A stretch of 64,000 nt of DNA from assembly GCF_001027745.1 (NCBI RefSeq), contig NZ_LECU01000007.1, positions 372,001-436,000 on the forward strand. Reading direction: 5' to 3'. Under the pieces are notes generated by a model, which did no database searches, was not told the DNA's origin, and was given only the letters and a program-made list of their open reading frames with translations. This document shows, piece after piece, positions 27,954-35,812 of this stretch. Position numbers and translations under genes: made by a program. Source of the stretch: Pedobacter sp. BMA (GTDB lineage: Bacteria > Bacteroidota > Bacteroidia > Sphingobacteriales > Sphingobacteriaceae). Within the stretch, counting starts at the first letter, position 1. Every line of letters begins with the position of its first letter.

Positions 27954-30900
27954 CTAGTCTTTGATGCCTAAATCATCCATGCTCAGGTCTATGTCCTTTG
28001 GAGGCCTTAGATCCGGCGGCAGGATGCTCCTGAGTTTTTCCAATATCCTGTTTATCTTCTGGGTGTCTGGCCTGATCGAGCTGTAGTTCCCATACAGCCC
28101 ATAGATGAGCTGTTTAGAATAATGGAAATACTCAGCGTTAAGAATTGGGTAGGCAGCGGCATACCATTTGACAAAACTATGGTTGATGTTGATGTTTTTG
28201 CCAAGCTTGAGCAGGCTACTGTTCGAAATGTCTACAAAGGTAAGCGGATCGAATCCCAGGACCATCTCAGGTAAAGGCCTGGACCTTTTGGTAACAAAAT
28301 AGCGCAGGTGGCGGTAGCCGTCTTCCTCATAATCCTCTGCCTCGATATCGAAATTTTCTTCCAGGACATAGTTGATCAGGGTCTGGTAGAAGCGTGAACT
28401 GTGCGAACCAAGATATACCTGCAATCGTTGCGGAGATTTTTCCACGAGCTCACGGATCGTCAGCGTCCCTTCAACAGTGCTGACTTCGATGCGATCGTTC
28501 CAGAAATCTCTGTTATCCTCATAGAACCTGGACTCCTTGATATCCCCTGAGGTATATTTGACGTCACGTTCCAACTTGTCAAAAAAATGATATTGGTCGA
28601 GTTTTGGTTCCACATACAACAGGCCGTTTAATGCTCTCATCGCCGAGAGCATGTGCGCTATCGTAGGATAGGTCATTTCCCTGACTTCATTTCTGGAAAC
28701 GGTCAGCTTCGGCAGCAGTTCATCCTGGAAATAGATCAGGCCTGTACAAATGAAATTGAAATTGTTCATATGTCCCCAGCTGCTAACGTGGTTGTTGATC
28801 AGTCCCCTGTTCAGCGCAAAAAGTTCGGATTCTGATGGGATCATGATACCATTATGGCTGAACCTAAGCGAATTGAGGTGATATGGGTTATAGTAATAAG
28901 GATAGGAAGTGATTTCCTTGGGAATCTGTAAATGTTCCATTAGGAAGGATACATCCAAAGTTTCCTGGTTTTCTGTGGAATTCGATCCGTCCTGAATCCT
29001 ACGAGTACAACGGACCTTCATTTGGTTCTCTTCATGAGATTCAAGGGTAAAGCTGATTTTCTCGTCACTACCCAGCTCTTGTCCGTTGATATCGATATAG
29101 GTGATTACCAGCTGCCCTTTGATATTGGACGATAGCGCATCATTGGTCAGGTTGATCGGAAGTATAGAAACCTTTATCCCTTTTTCGAAGGGCAGATCAG
29201 TCAGCGTCCTGACGCGTTCGACAAATTCTTCTTCCAGGTCAAAGGACTGGGCTGTTGTCCATGGCTCTTTTGTCAGCAGCTCAAAATCACCCCCGACCTG
29301 GACACTATCGTATTTCACGGGAACTGGCGGTGCCATCAGGTATTTTTCCAAGTGCCTTTTGACATCAAAACCTTCATATTCCTTGTTCGTGGTGATCCTG
29401 ACGGCTATCGAGGTACCTGCCTGTTGACGAAAACCGGTCTCCGGTCCATATTCAGCTGGCATTGGTGCCGGTATATGCCTTGCCTTTTTGCTCTGCAGGG
29501 TAAAGAATCCGTTTCTTCCCTCCACAGAAAGTCTATAGGGATTTTGCAGGTCATCCTTATGCAGGGTACTGATCTCGATTCTATCACCAGAGATGAAGCA
29601 TGACAATAGTCCGATCCCAAAACGGCTTATCGGAACAAAATCCGCATTCACTTTTTCTTTGATGGCCAGCTTTTCGAGTTTGAACGAATCCGAGTTATAA
29701 TAGGATTGTCCTTTCTTGAGCAAATGCTTTTCAATGATATCCAGGGTCATGCCCATTCCGAAATCATCAATCCTGATCCATTGGTAACCTTCTTGGTCGG
29801 TAAAATTGGAAACAACAATGGGCGAAGCCTGAAAACCCGCTGTCGTTAATCTCTCCCTGAACTCCCTGTGCCTGCTGGTGTCTATGGCGTTCTGCAGCAG
29901 TTCCCTCAGGAAAATATAATCGTCGTTATAGATCCCTTCTCCGGTCAGCAGTTTCATCACATCGTTTTCAGCGAGCGAAAAATGATAGTTGCCCGATCGG
30001 TAGTTTTTGCTTTTGATACCTTCCAGGTTCATTTCTTCTGGAAGTTCAAAGTCAGACCAGCGCGGGGAACAGAAATGCAAAAGCCTGGCACAGGCGTTGA
30101 GTTCATTTTCTATGATCTTCAAAAAATCGCGGATGCCCACTTCCACTTTCGGATGTTCTGGAACAGCAATAAATCGAAGGCCTGGGCGCTTGCCTGTTCT
30201 ATCTATCGCAAACCCTTTGGCGCTCATATGTTTGCGCCACTCTTCGTTGCTGATCACTTCTCCAGTTCTTTTTGCCTTGTCCAATCCAAGAAACTCATAT
30301 AGACCCCTTGGTGATCGGGTATCATCAAAATCAAGTATATCCCCCAAACGTAGCAGCAGGGCGCAGAACTTCAGGTCACATTTGCCCAAAAAACTGTTGC
30401 TGAACTTCAAGTCATCATTCTTAATGACATCCGCCGGCTCATTGTGGCTCTCGCAGACATTCCCGAGTTCGTCACGGAACGGCACCCCTTCCCAAACAAT
30501 GGGTATTCTTTCATCGGCCTGCTGTAGAAATGGCCACACCCTTTTGGCATGTGCCCAGCGGCAGTACCAGTTGATTAGTTCCTCTGTAGGCTGCTTTCCG
30601 TTTTCCTCAAATTGAAGGTTGGCCGAGGTGTTTTCCGACAAAAAGTCCAGGAATTCCGGCTCGGTGACGATCTTTTGAAGATCCGCAGGAGAGTAGACCA
30701 TTCCGATATCATGGTAAACTGCAGACAAAATGATCATCGCAGTTTCAAGACCTGTCAGTTCGTTTAGTCTGGGATCTAATATTTCCCCTATCAGGTGAAG
30801 GATATTATATTGGTGCTGGCTATTGTGCAGGGTATAAAACGGGAATGCCAAAGGAATACGCTCCAACAACGGCAGTGCATGTTCAATATGTTTAATCACC

Positions 30901-30992
30901 ATGGACTGTTCATCAGGTTGGTCTTTGGTAACTTCAAGAAAGTGTTTCCAGATGGGCAGTGTGGCAAAAGGGTTCAATATATTATTCGGCAT
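27954..30992 (-). CDS. HD-domain plus Hsp90-like (GHKL) ATPase protein
   Basis: A 1012-residue soluble protein. Residues 50-225 form an HD-type domain: H56 and H60 in LHNSQHQYN, H94-D95 in VYHDIG, and RLGDILDFDD at 215-224. Residues 335-560 form a GHKL ATPase of the Hsp90 kind: FLRELLQNAID (E364, N368), IDDFGMGMT (D410) and SRFGIGLLSCF at about 457. The remaining 450 residues correspond to middle and C-terminal parts without a family I know. The HD part could hydrolyse nucleotides or cyclic nucleotides, and the Hsp90-like part could switch it by ATP. It has its own promoter with an inverted repeat, and it faces the TOPRIM-type gene. A conflict or defence role is an inference. Confidence 0.72.
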   Translation of the reverse strand: MPNNILNPFATLPIWKHFLEVTKDQPDEQSMVIKHIEHALPLLERIPLAFPFYTLHNSQHQYNILHLIGEILDPRLNELTGLETAMIILSAVYHDIGMVYSPADLQKIVTEPEFLDFLSENTSANLQFEENGKQPTEELINWYCRWAHAKRVWPFLQQADERIPIVWEGVPFRDELGNVCESHNEPADVIKNDDLKFSNSFLGKCDLKFCALLLRLGDILDFDDTRSPRGLYEFLGLDKAKRTGEVISNEEWRKHMSAKGFAIDRTGKRPGLRFIAVPEHPKVEVGIRDFLKIIENELNACARLLHFCSPRWSDFELPEEMNLEGIKSKNYRSGNYHFSLAENDVMKLLTGEGIYNDDYIFLRELLQNAIDTSRHREFRERLTTAGFQASPIVVSNFTDQEGYQWIRIDDFGMGMTLDIIEKHLLKKGQSYYNSDSFKLEKLAIKEKVNADFVPISRFGIGLLSCFISGDRIEISTLHKDDLQNPYRLSVEGRNGFFTLQSKKARHIPAPMPAEYGPETGFRQQAGTSIAVRITTNKEYEGFDVKRHLEKYLMAPPVPVKYDSVQVGGDFELLTKEPWTTAQSFDLEEEFVERVRTLTDLPFEKGIKVSILPINLTNDALSSNIKGQLVITYIDINGQELGSDEKISFTLESHEENQMKVRCTRRIQDGSNSTENQETLDVSFLMEHLQIPKEITSYPYYYNPYHLNSLRFSHNGIMIPSESELFALNRGLINNHVSSWGHMNNFNFICTGLIYFQDELLPKLTVSRNEVREMTYPTIAHMLSAMRALNGLLYVEPKLDQYHFFDKLERDVKYTSGDIKESRFYEDNRDFWNDRIEVSTVEGTLTIRELVEKSPQRLQVYLGSHSSRFYQTLINYVLEENFDIEAEDYEEDGYRHLRYFVTKRSRPLPEMVLGFDPLTFVDISNSSLLKLGKNININHSFVKWYAAAYPILNAEYFHYSKQLIYGLYGNYSSIRPDTQKINRILEKLRSILPPDLRPPKDIDLSMDDLGIKD

Positions 30993-31000
30993 AAGGATCG

Positions 31001-31046
31001 CGTAATTTCAAATATCAAATATATCAAATTACGTATAATATCGAAA
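31001..31046 (-). promoter_or_regulatory. Promoter and inverted repeat before the HD-Hsp90 gene
   Basis: On the minus strand TTTC (31046-31043), 19 bases, then TATATTTG (31023-31016) fits the Bacteroidota promoter with one change in the -33 box. CGTAATTT (31001-31008) and AAATTACG (31026-31033) form perfect 8-bp arms around the -7 box, with ATCAAAT-like repeats between. The ATG is at 30992. A protein bound to the palindrome would block this promoter. Confidence 0.5.
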
Positions 31047-31493
31047 AGTCATAGGCAGACCTGGTTTCAAAGCACGGCCATTAAAACGATCCAAAACAAC
31101 TTTTTTTATTTTGCAAAATTTAATGACAAATTGCACATTGACATGCTCTATCAACCTTTACCGCCAAAATTCTTTACTTAAATTTCAATAGGTGACATGA
31201 CCTTTTAATGGGGGTATTGATCGTGAATGCTTCCTAGAAAGGGTTAACAGGAAAATAAGCTCGCAAAAAAAGTCCTACATTTCCTCACAAAGCTCCTCAT
31301 CAATCAAAAAAGAAAAAACTATTTTTCAAGACACTGAAAATCAGAAAGATTATTTTCAAAAACCATTAAATCAACTCCACAAAGCATTTTATAAAACTGC
31401 CTTTAACGCCTATTCAGGCGTTACACTAAAAAATGGGGATACCAATAATTCTACTAGTAACAATCCTTAGTAAAACAAAATACAATTCTTAGG

Positions 31494-31796
31494 TTATATG
31501 CTATCCGAATACAAGCTTGAAGGTTTTCGCAGTCTCAAATCTTTATAGAAGTTAACGACTTCAAAAAATAAGCCAATTCTAAATCTAGCACCCGAGAATT
31601 GAGGAATTTGAAAACCCGTCTTTTTAAGCGGTGTAAAACCCTTAAGCGTAAAATTTAAAAAATAAAAAAGCTTAACCGCGCTGATCAAGCCGAACATTAT
31701 CAGATAGATTTTGAAAAATTTATCTATACGGTAGATAACCAAAGAAAAGACCAGTTCTTTTAAGGCCCAAAGCATTGCAAAAAATAATATCGCCAT
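31494..31796 (-). CDS. Possible small membrane protein
   Basis: A 100-codon frame whose first 55 residues are strongly hydrophobic (AILFFAMLWALKELVFSLVI, IYLIMFGLISAVKLFYFL), followed by a short basic tail. Two membrane segments are possible. There is no convincing ribosome site, and in such AT-rich DNA a hydrophobic frame can arise by chance. I recognise no family. Confidence 0.3.
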   Translation of the reverse strand: MAILFFAMLWALKELVFSLVIYRIDKFFKIYLIMFGLISAVKLFYFLNFTLKGFTPLKKTGFQIPQFSGARFRIGLFFEVVNFYKDLRLRKPSSLYSDSI

Positions 31797-32178
31797 ACTG
31801 AAACAAACGTGACTAATTGGGTAAGATATAATCGGCAGATCAACCAGACCGTTTTAGCCGCCCGAAATCCTTAGCGATGTAAACAGCAACAAAAGCTTAA
31901 AAACAGCCATCTATTAAGAAAACACGAAGGTAGTGAAGACCCATGCCGGTTTACATGCCTAAAACCCCTGTACCTACGAACACAAAAAAAAGCGCCCAAA
32001 AAGCGCAAGGACCATCTCTGCAATTAGCCAAACTGGGTAAGACAGAATTCGAAAATTTTATCATAAACATATAAAAAACAGCAACATGGAACAACAACTC
32101 CTTTTCTCTGCCTTCAACTTCTTTTTAAAATGCATTTCAGCAATTATTAAAATTAATAATAACCAAAATCCAAGTAAA

Positions 32179-32271
32179 ATGAAAAACAAGCCCAACAACA
32201 CCGCTCTGGCGATTGTCGCCCTGGTAATCATTGCATTCTTTGCATTGTGCATCGTAGCACTGAGATCATAG
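32179..32271 (+). CDS. 30-residue single-span membrane peptide
   Basis: ATG at 32179 (MKNKPNNTALAIVALVIIAF then FALCIVALRS) gives a basic N-terminus, one 20-residue hydrophobic helix and an arginine end. An upstream in-frame ATG at 32086 would give 61 residues, but its extra part is not protein-like. Sixteen bases after the stop a strong terminator follows (32286-32323), which shows that a transcript does end here. The size and charge pattern are those of small membrane-acting toxin peptides or of regulatory peptides. It stands 96 bp in front of the phospholipase-D-like gene. The function is not known. Confidence 0.4.
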   Translation: MKNKPNNTALAIVALVIIAFFALCIVALRS

Positions 32272-32285
32272 TAGCTACATCTTTC

Positions 32286-32323
32286 TGGTCTCCGATATCC
32301 TAAGCGTTATCGGAGACCATTTT
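32286..32323 (+). terminator. Terminator after the membrane peptide
   Basis: TGGTCTCCGATA (32286-32297) and TATCGGAGACCA (32308-32319) pair perfectly over 12 bp with a 10-base loop, followed by TTTT. It separates the small peptide from the phospholipase-D-like gene. Confidence 0.7.
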
Positions 32324-32367
32324 ACCAAACCGTAACATCAATACCAGCATAATACTTATCTTGCCAT

Positions 32368-33555
32368 ATGAAATACCTTATTGACGCCTCAGCATTAAAT
32401 GCAGAATTTAGCCGTTTAATGAATCAATATGACAAATACCATTGGATGGTCGCCTGGGCAGGAAAACCATTTCCGCTCACAACAGAACTATGCAAAAACA
32501 CCAATAAAATTAGAAAGATAGTAGTTGGGCTACATTTTTACCAGACCCACCCGGATTTTATCGAGCAATTTATGGGGTATAAAGAAATCAAATTTATGAC
32601 CATTTCTGCCGGCACCTTTCATCCAAAAGTCTACCTATTCTCTAGCACCCCTGAAAAATGGGAAGCCATCATCGGCAGCGCCAATTTTACCAATGCCGCA
32701 TTCAGTGCCAATAATGAAGCAGGCATACTCATCACCAGCGAGAATGCCGACAAAGAAATGTATAATCAAATCAAAAAATCCATCGCAGATGCCTGGGATC
32801 AAGCAAAACACTTCGATAAAGACCTGCTAAAAGACTACTACAGATCATGGGAAAGGAATCAATCCAAACTCAAAGCCCTCTCCCGCTTAGAGAACAAACA
32901 AAAACCAGGAACACCTTATTTCTCTATCCCAATTGTAGCAACCACATGGTCTGAGTACATCAAACGCATCAACGATCAAAAAAAAGCGCAGATACAGGAG
33001 CGGATAAAAGTACTGGATTTTGTTCAGCAGTACTTTCAGGAAAACCAGAAGTTCGCAGATATGGATATTACTATTCAACAGCGGATTGCTGGATATAAAT
33101 GGGCTAACCAATCAGCAGATTTCCGCCTTTTTGGGAATATGAATAATGCTGGCAAACTCAAACAGGTCATCAATAACAAACCAGGTCTTATCGGGAAAGC
33201 AATAGACATCATACCACTGAGCGGAGAAGTCACTAAACAGCACTATGAAAAATTCGTTGAACTTTTCCAAAAGGCAGTTGATGGCGGCAATAAATACCGT
33301 TCTGCAACCAGGCTACTTGCAATGAAAAGACCGGACGTTTTCTTCGCCATATCGACAGGGAACAACCAATTACTGGCAGATGACTTCCAGATTAAATCAG
33401 TTGGCACTATGAATCTGGAACGCTATTGGGATGAAGTTGTCGAGAGAATCCAGTCCTCACACTTGTACCAGTTCCCTAAACCCAAAAATGCCATAGAACA
33501 GAAAATTGCAGCCTATCGAGTAGCATTTATGGATGTGCTGTATTATCGACAATAA
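32368..33555 (+). CDS. Phospholipase-D-like (single HKD) nuclease-type protein
   Basis: A 395-residue protein with one HKD-type motif: H and K in TFHPKVYLF at about residues 84-92 and IIGSANFTNAAFSANNEAG at about 108-126, which supply the His, Lys, Asn and Glu of the active site. One copy per chain means that it would act as a dimer, like BfiI-type nucleases. Residues 200-395 form a helical part (FVQQYFQENQKFADMDITIQ, KPDVFFAISTGN-like segments) that is not recognised. PLD-like proteins of this size are common in defence islands as nucleases or with restriction genes. It is a single gene on the plus strand, convergent with the HEPN-type pair 66 bp away. Confidence 0.7.
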   Translation: MKYLIDASALNAEFSRLMNQYDKYHWMVAWAGKPFPLTTELCKNTNKIRKIVVGLHFYQTHPDFIEQFMGYKEIKFMTISAGTFHPKVYLFSSTPEKWEAIIGSANFTNAAFSANNEAGILITSENADKEMYNQIKKSIADAWDQAKHFDKDLLKDYYRSWERNQSKLKALSRLENKQKPGTPYFSIPIVATTWSEYIKRINDQKKAQIQERIKVLDFVQQYFQENQKFADMDITIQQRIAGYKWANQSADFRLFGNMNNAGKLKQVINNKPGLIGKAIDIIPLSGEVTKQHYEKFVELFQKAVDGGNKYRSATRLLAMKRPDVFFAISTGNNQLLADDFQIKSVGTMNLERYWDEVVERIQSSHLYQFPKPKNAIEQKIAAYRVAFMDVLYYRQ

Positions 33556-33621
33556 TTAACACCTTACTAACCAGTATTTCTCAAAGACATAATTCACGCA
33601 CACCAAGGCTTTTTATTCAAA

Positions 33622-34068
33622 TTATAATGTTGCTAACCTTGAAATTAAAGTTTGCATTTCGCCAATAATGTTATTAACCTCTGCTTCATTTGCTGGATAG
33701 CTATCTGCAGTGTGCAAATGCTTATTGCGAAGATCCGCAATAGATCGTTGATACCTGCTTCTCTCCGATGCGGAAAGATTCTGCAAGGATTGCTCATTAT
33801 GCTTTTGTAACTGAGAAAGATACTGACCGATAGACTTGGCATTATTCTTAATGTTGTGAAATTCTACAAACGCGTTTAGTGTCGAATCCAGTGCCCTGGT
33901 AGAATGCAGAACTTTCATCAGATTTCGTCTTCTAGTGGGCGATATGCCATGTACATCCACCACCTGGTGCAATTCAGCCTTTACTTTATTGAGATTCCCA
34001 ATAGATAAATTCGAGTTAGAATTCAATAAAGCCACAATTGTATTAATTCTATTTCTTTGATCGCTCAT
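33622..34068 (-). CDS. HEPN-type protein, putative RNase effector
   Basis: A 148-residue all-helical protein. The C-terminal part has the RNxxxH signature of HEPN RNases: R114, N115 and H119 in ADLRNKHLHT, placed before a last helix (EAEVNNIIGEMQTLISRL) as in RiboL-PSP-type HEPN proteins, where RNKxAHG is usual. The N-terminal 80 residues form a helical platform. The ATG lies 20 bp inside the end of the upstream gene, so the two are translated together. HEPN proteins often act as toxins or abortive RNases held in check by a partner. The identification rests on one short motif plus the predicted helix pattern. Confidence 0.5.
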   Translation of the reverse strand: MSDQRNRINTIVALLNSNSNLSIGNLNKVKAELHQVVDVHGISPTRRRNLMKVLHSTRALDSTLNAFVEFHNIKNNAKSIGQYLSQLQKHNEQSLQNLSASERSRYQRSIADLRNKHLHTADSYPANEAEVNNIIGEMQTLISRLATL

Positions 34069-34882
34069 AACTATTTAATCTGAATTCTAAATCCTTTTCA
34101 CTATTGATGTTACCGATTAGCCATCCGAATAAACTCGCTAATCTCATAGGCTTCATTGGATCGAACCTGCTGGTTGGAAGTTCATTAAGGCTTAAACATT
34201 TTGCATCGTCCCTCTTCTTGAAAAAAGGAATCTTATCTTTCATGAACAATTCCGATCTAAGAACAAAATCATAATACGGCGCCAATTCTTCCAAATCTGG
34301 CTTTTTTGACAGGTTTTTAAATCCTATCAACGTGTTTTCGAACTCGTATATATTTGATCTGACTTTTTCGAATCTATCCTCCAAATAATTAAAATATTGG
34401 ATTTTTTCCTTGTTAATAAATGGTTCCACTTTATCCTTGTCAAACTTGACTTTTTCAGCATAGACTAAATTGCTATTTTGCACCCTCGCCTGACGATCAA
34501 ACAGCTGTTTTTGAGTACGTTTAAAATCCTTAAAATAGCTTATAGATTTTGTCTCTTTGAGAATAGATTTTAACCGCTTCAAGTCTGAGGGCTCAATAAC
34601 TAGATCGAAAAAGTCCCGTTCAACACGATCAGTGTTTTTAAACTCCTTATTGTGATCCAAAACCAATGTCATAATTGTATTGGCAGGATAACCGATCTTT
34701 GAGTTTATCAAACGCAAGAGTAGTTTATTACTGGAGCCTAATTCCTCAGGTGAAGGGATAAACAAAGCTGTCAGACTTTTTGCATCAGAAAGTAAAATAT
34801 CTGGGCCAGAATAGACGAAAGGATGATCTGGATTATTGACCCGAAAGTAATCCTTATTTATAAATTCATTAAAATTGGTCAT
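34049..34882 (-). CDS. Unknown protein, partner of the HEPN-type gene
   Basis: A 277-residue soluble protein with many charged residues and no motif I know (start MTNFNEFINKDYFRVNNPDH; helical stretch with KSILKETKSISYFKDFKRTQ). The order (larger unknown protein first, HEPN-type protein second, 20-bp overlap) is that of an operon pair, for example sensor or antitoxin plus effector. It begins 91 bp in front of the HsdR remnant. AT-rich base use resembles the rest of the island's right part. No function can be given from sequence alone. Confidence 0.6.
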   Translation of the reverse strand: MTNFNEFINKDYFRVNNPDHPFVYSGPDILLSDAKSLTALFIPSPEELGSSNKLLLRLINSKIGYPANTIMTLVLDHNKEFKNTDRVERDFFDLVIEPSDLKRLKSILKETKSISYFKDFKRTQKQLFDRQARVQNSNLVYAEKVKFDKDKVEPFINKEKIQYFNYLEDRFEKVRSNIYEFENTLIGFKNLSKKPDLEELAPYYDFVLRSELFMKDKIPFFKKRDDAKCLSLNELPTSRFDPMKPMRLASLFGWLIGNINSEKDLEFRLNSYERSKK

Positions 34883-34973
34883 TGAGCTTGTTAATTTTAT
34901 GCTAAGCTAAAAATTTAAACAGAATAAACAATAAATGCTGTCCCCAAATGAACAACGTTGGTAATTAATTCCA

Positions 34974-35444
34974 TTAAATCACTCCTTGTCTCAGCTTATA
35001 AACCAACTCCGTTTTATCATTCACCTCCACCTTCCTAACAAAGTCTCCGGTTTATGAAAACTAAAAACATTTTTTCCTCTCGGTTTGTGGTCAGTATAAC
35101 GAGTTACCACACCTGTACTTTCATACACATATTTTAGAGGCTCGGCATTTACCAATGCTTTTAGTTTAGCAACTGCGTATTCTTTAGATTGTCCTTCTAC
35201 AACAGTTAATCTATGACCTTCATCCTCATGTTTAGCTTCTATTATCCCCAAAGGTTTTTGATTGACGAAAAGGGATATAATCGGCAGGTCCAACACTGGT
35301 TTGATATTCTCTAATGGCTACTCCAATGCCTACACTAAAGTCAATATCGTTTCTTGACTGAACATGCCAGCCTGCCAAGCGAAGCATAGCATCTATCTGA
35401 TCCCGAGCTTTTTGTTCGGGATTTCGATTGAGTTCGTTAGACAT
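34974..35444 (-). pseudogene. Remnant of a type I restriction HsdR-type gene
   Basis: The reverse strand begins MSNELNRNPEQKARDQIDAM and reads GWHVQSRNDIDFSVGIGVAI, REYQTSVGPADYIPF: the start of an HSDR_N-type restriction/helicase subunit. One extra base near 35268 shifts the frame; in the new frame the family continues with VNQKPLGIIEAKHEDEGHRL up to NVFSFHKPET. That is about 150 of some 900-1000 residues. A further frame then ends in KTELVYKLRQGVI with a stop at 34974, which may be the original C-terminus joined by a large deletion. It has PD-(D/E)XK residues but cannot be functional. It shows that the island once held a restriction system. Confidence 0.75.
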
Positions 35445-35611
35445 TAATTAGATTATGCAGTTTCAGACTGCTACAAGATAATAATTTATCAACTCCGTTT
35501 TTATGATTACCTAAAATAAAATATCAAGTTAGAGTATAATATTATTGATATTTCCGGTATTTACATGTATATTCGAACATAGCAATTGTAGCTAAAACGT
35601 ATCGAAAAAAA

Positions 35612-35630
35612 CGGTGAGTAATTAGGTGAG
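35612..35630. repeat. CGGTGAG/GGTGAG repeats inside the right island end
   Basis: CGGTGAG at 35612-35618 and GGTGAG at 35625-35630, within ACGGTGAGTAATTAGGTGAG. The left end has the related CGGTGAGTAATTTAGGTAG at 21702-21720. The shared order of words at both ends supports integrase-binding sites. Confidence 0.5.
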
Positions 35631-35687
35631 TACAAATCGAAAACCGTATAAAATACTATTTAAACGCTGATTTTAGCACTAGGTGCA

Positions 35688-35705
35688 AATCCCAGCGGGT
35701 TCACA
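35688..35705 (+). repeat. attR-like repeat
   Basis: AATCCCAGCGGGTTCACA, matching the tRNA-Lys 3' end at 21571-21588 except for one base. The bases before it (CTAGGTGCA) also resemble the tRNA T arm with several changes, so a decayed longer duplication is possible. Confidence 0.75.
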
Positions 35706-35708
35706 AGT

Positions 35709-35740
35709 AAATCCTCTAACGAAAGTTAGGGGATTTTTTG
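35709..35740 (+). terminator. Former tRNA-Lys terminator, now at the right border
   Basis: AAATCCTCTAAC (35709-35720), loop GAAA, then GTTAGGGGATTT (35725-35736) with one G-T pair, and a T-run. It lies 3 bp after the attR-like repeat, where the tRNA's own terminator would be before integration. Confidence 0.7.
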
Positions 35741-35812
35741 TTTTATAGCTTTTTAGACCGAACACAGGCATAGCAATAACTTAACGTTGTGAACTTGTTA
35801 CCAAAAAATGAA

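Larger units (their letters stand above)
30993..32178. other. AT-rich 1.2-kb stretch inside the island, mostly without a clear gene
   Basis: Apart from the promoter above, I see a perfect 8-bp hairpin at 31404-31423 (TAACGCCT, loop ATTC, AGGCGTTA) and one 100-codon minus-strand frame at 31494-31796. The stretch has several A-rich runs and no other coding signal. It may be a remnant of lost cargo. Confidence 0.4.
21571..35705. mobile_element. Genomic island integrated at tRNA-Lys, about 14.1 kb
   Basis: The stretch between the two att-like repeats starts with a tyrosine integrase reading away from the tRNA, has CGGTGAG-type repeats inside both ends, and carries unrelated nuclease-type and defence-like genes. 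The integrase is truncated and an HsdR gene is a stub, so the island is probably no longer mobile by itself. Base composition changes within it: about 22-26 kb and 31-35 kb are AT-rich, while 26.1-31 kb is more balanced, which suggests modules of different origin. No conjugation genes or transposase are seen. Confidence 0.75.

Noticed and set aside
32061..32252. 63-codon hydrophobic minus-strand frame
   Set aside because: It is largely the complement of the small membrane peptide; hydrophobic codons on one strand give hydrophobic-looking ones on the other. The terminator orientation favours the plus strand.
35671..35705. A second tRNA gene at the right border
   Set aside because: Only the T-arm and acceptor 3' part are present and the T arm has several changes; there is no D arm or anticodon arm. 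It is an att-type remnant.
21571..35705. Insertion sequences or transposons in the island
   Set aside because: No transposase frame, no terminal inverted repeats and no target duplications were seen; gene loss in the island is better explained by deletions.
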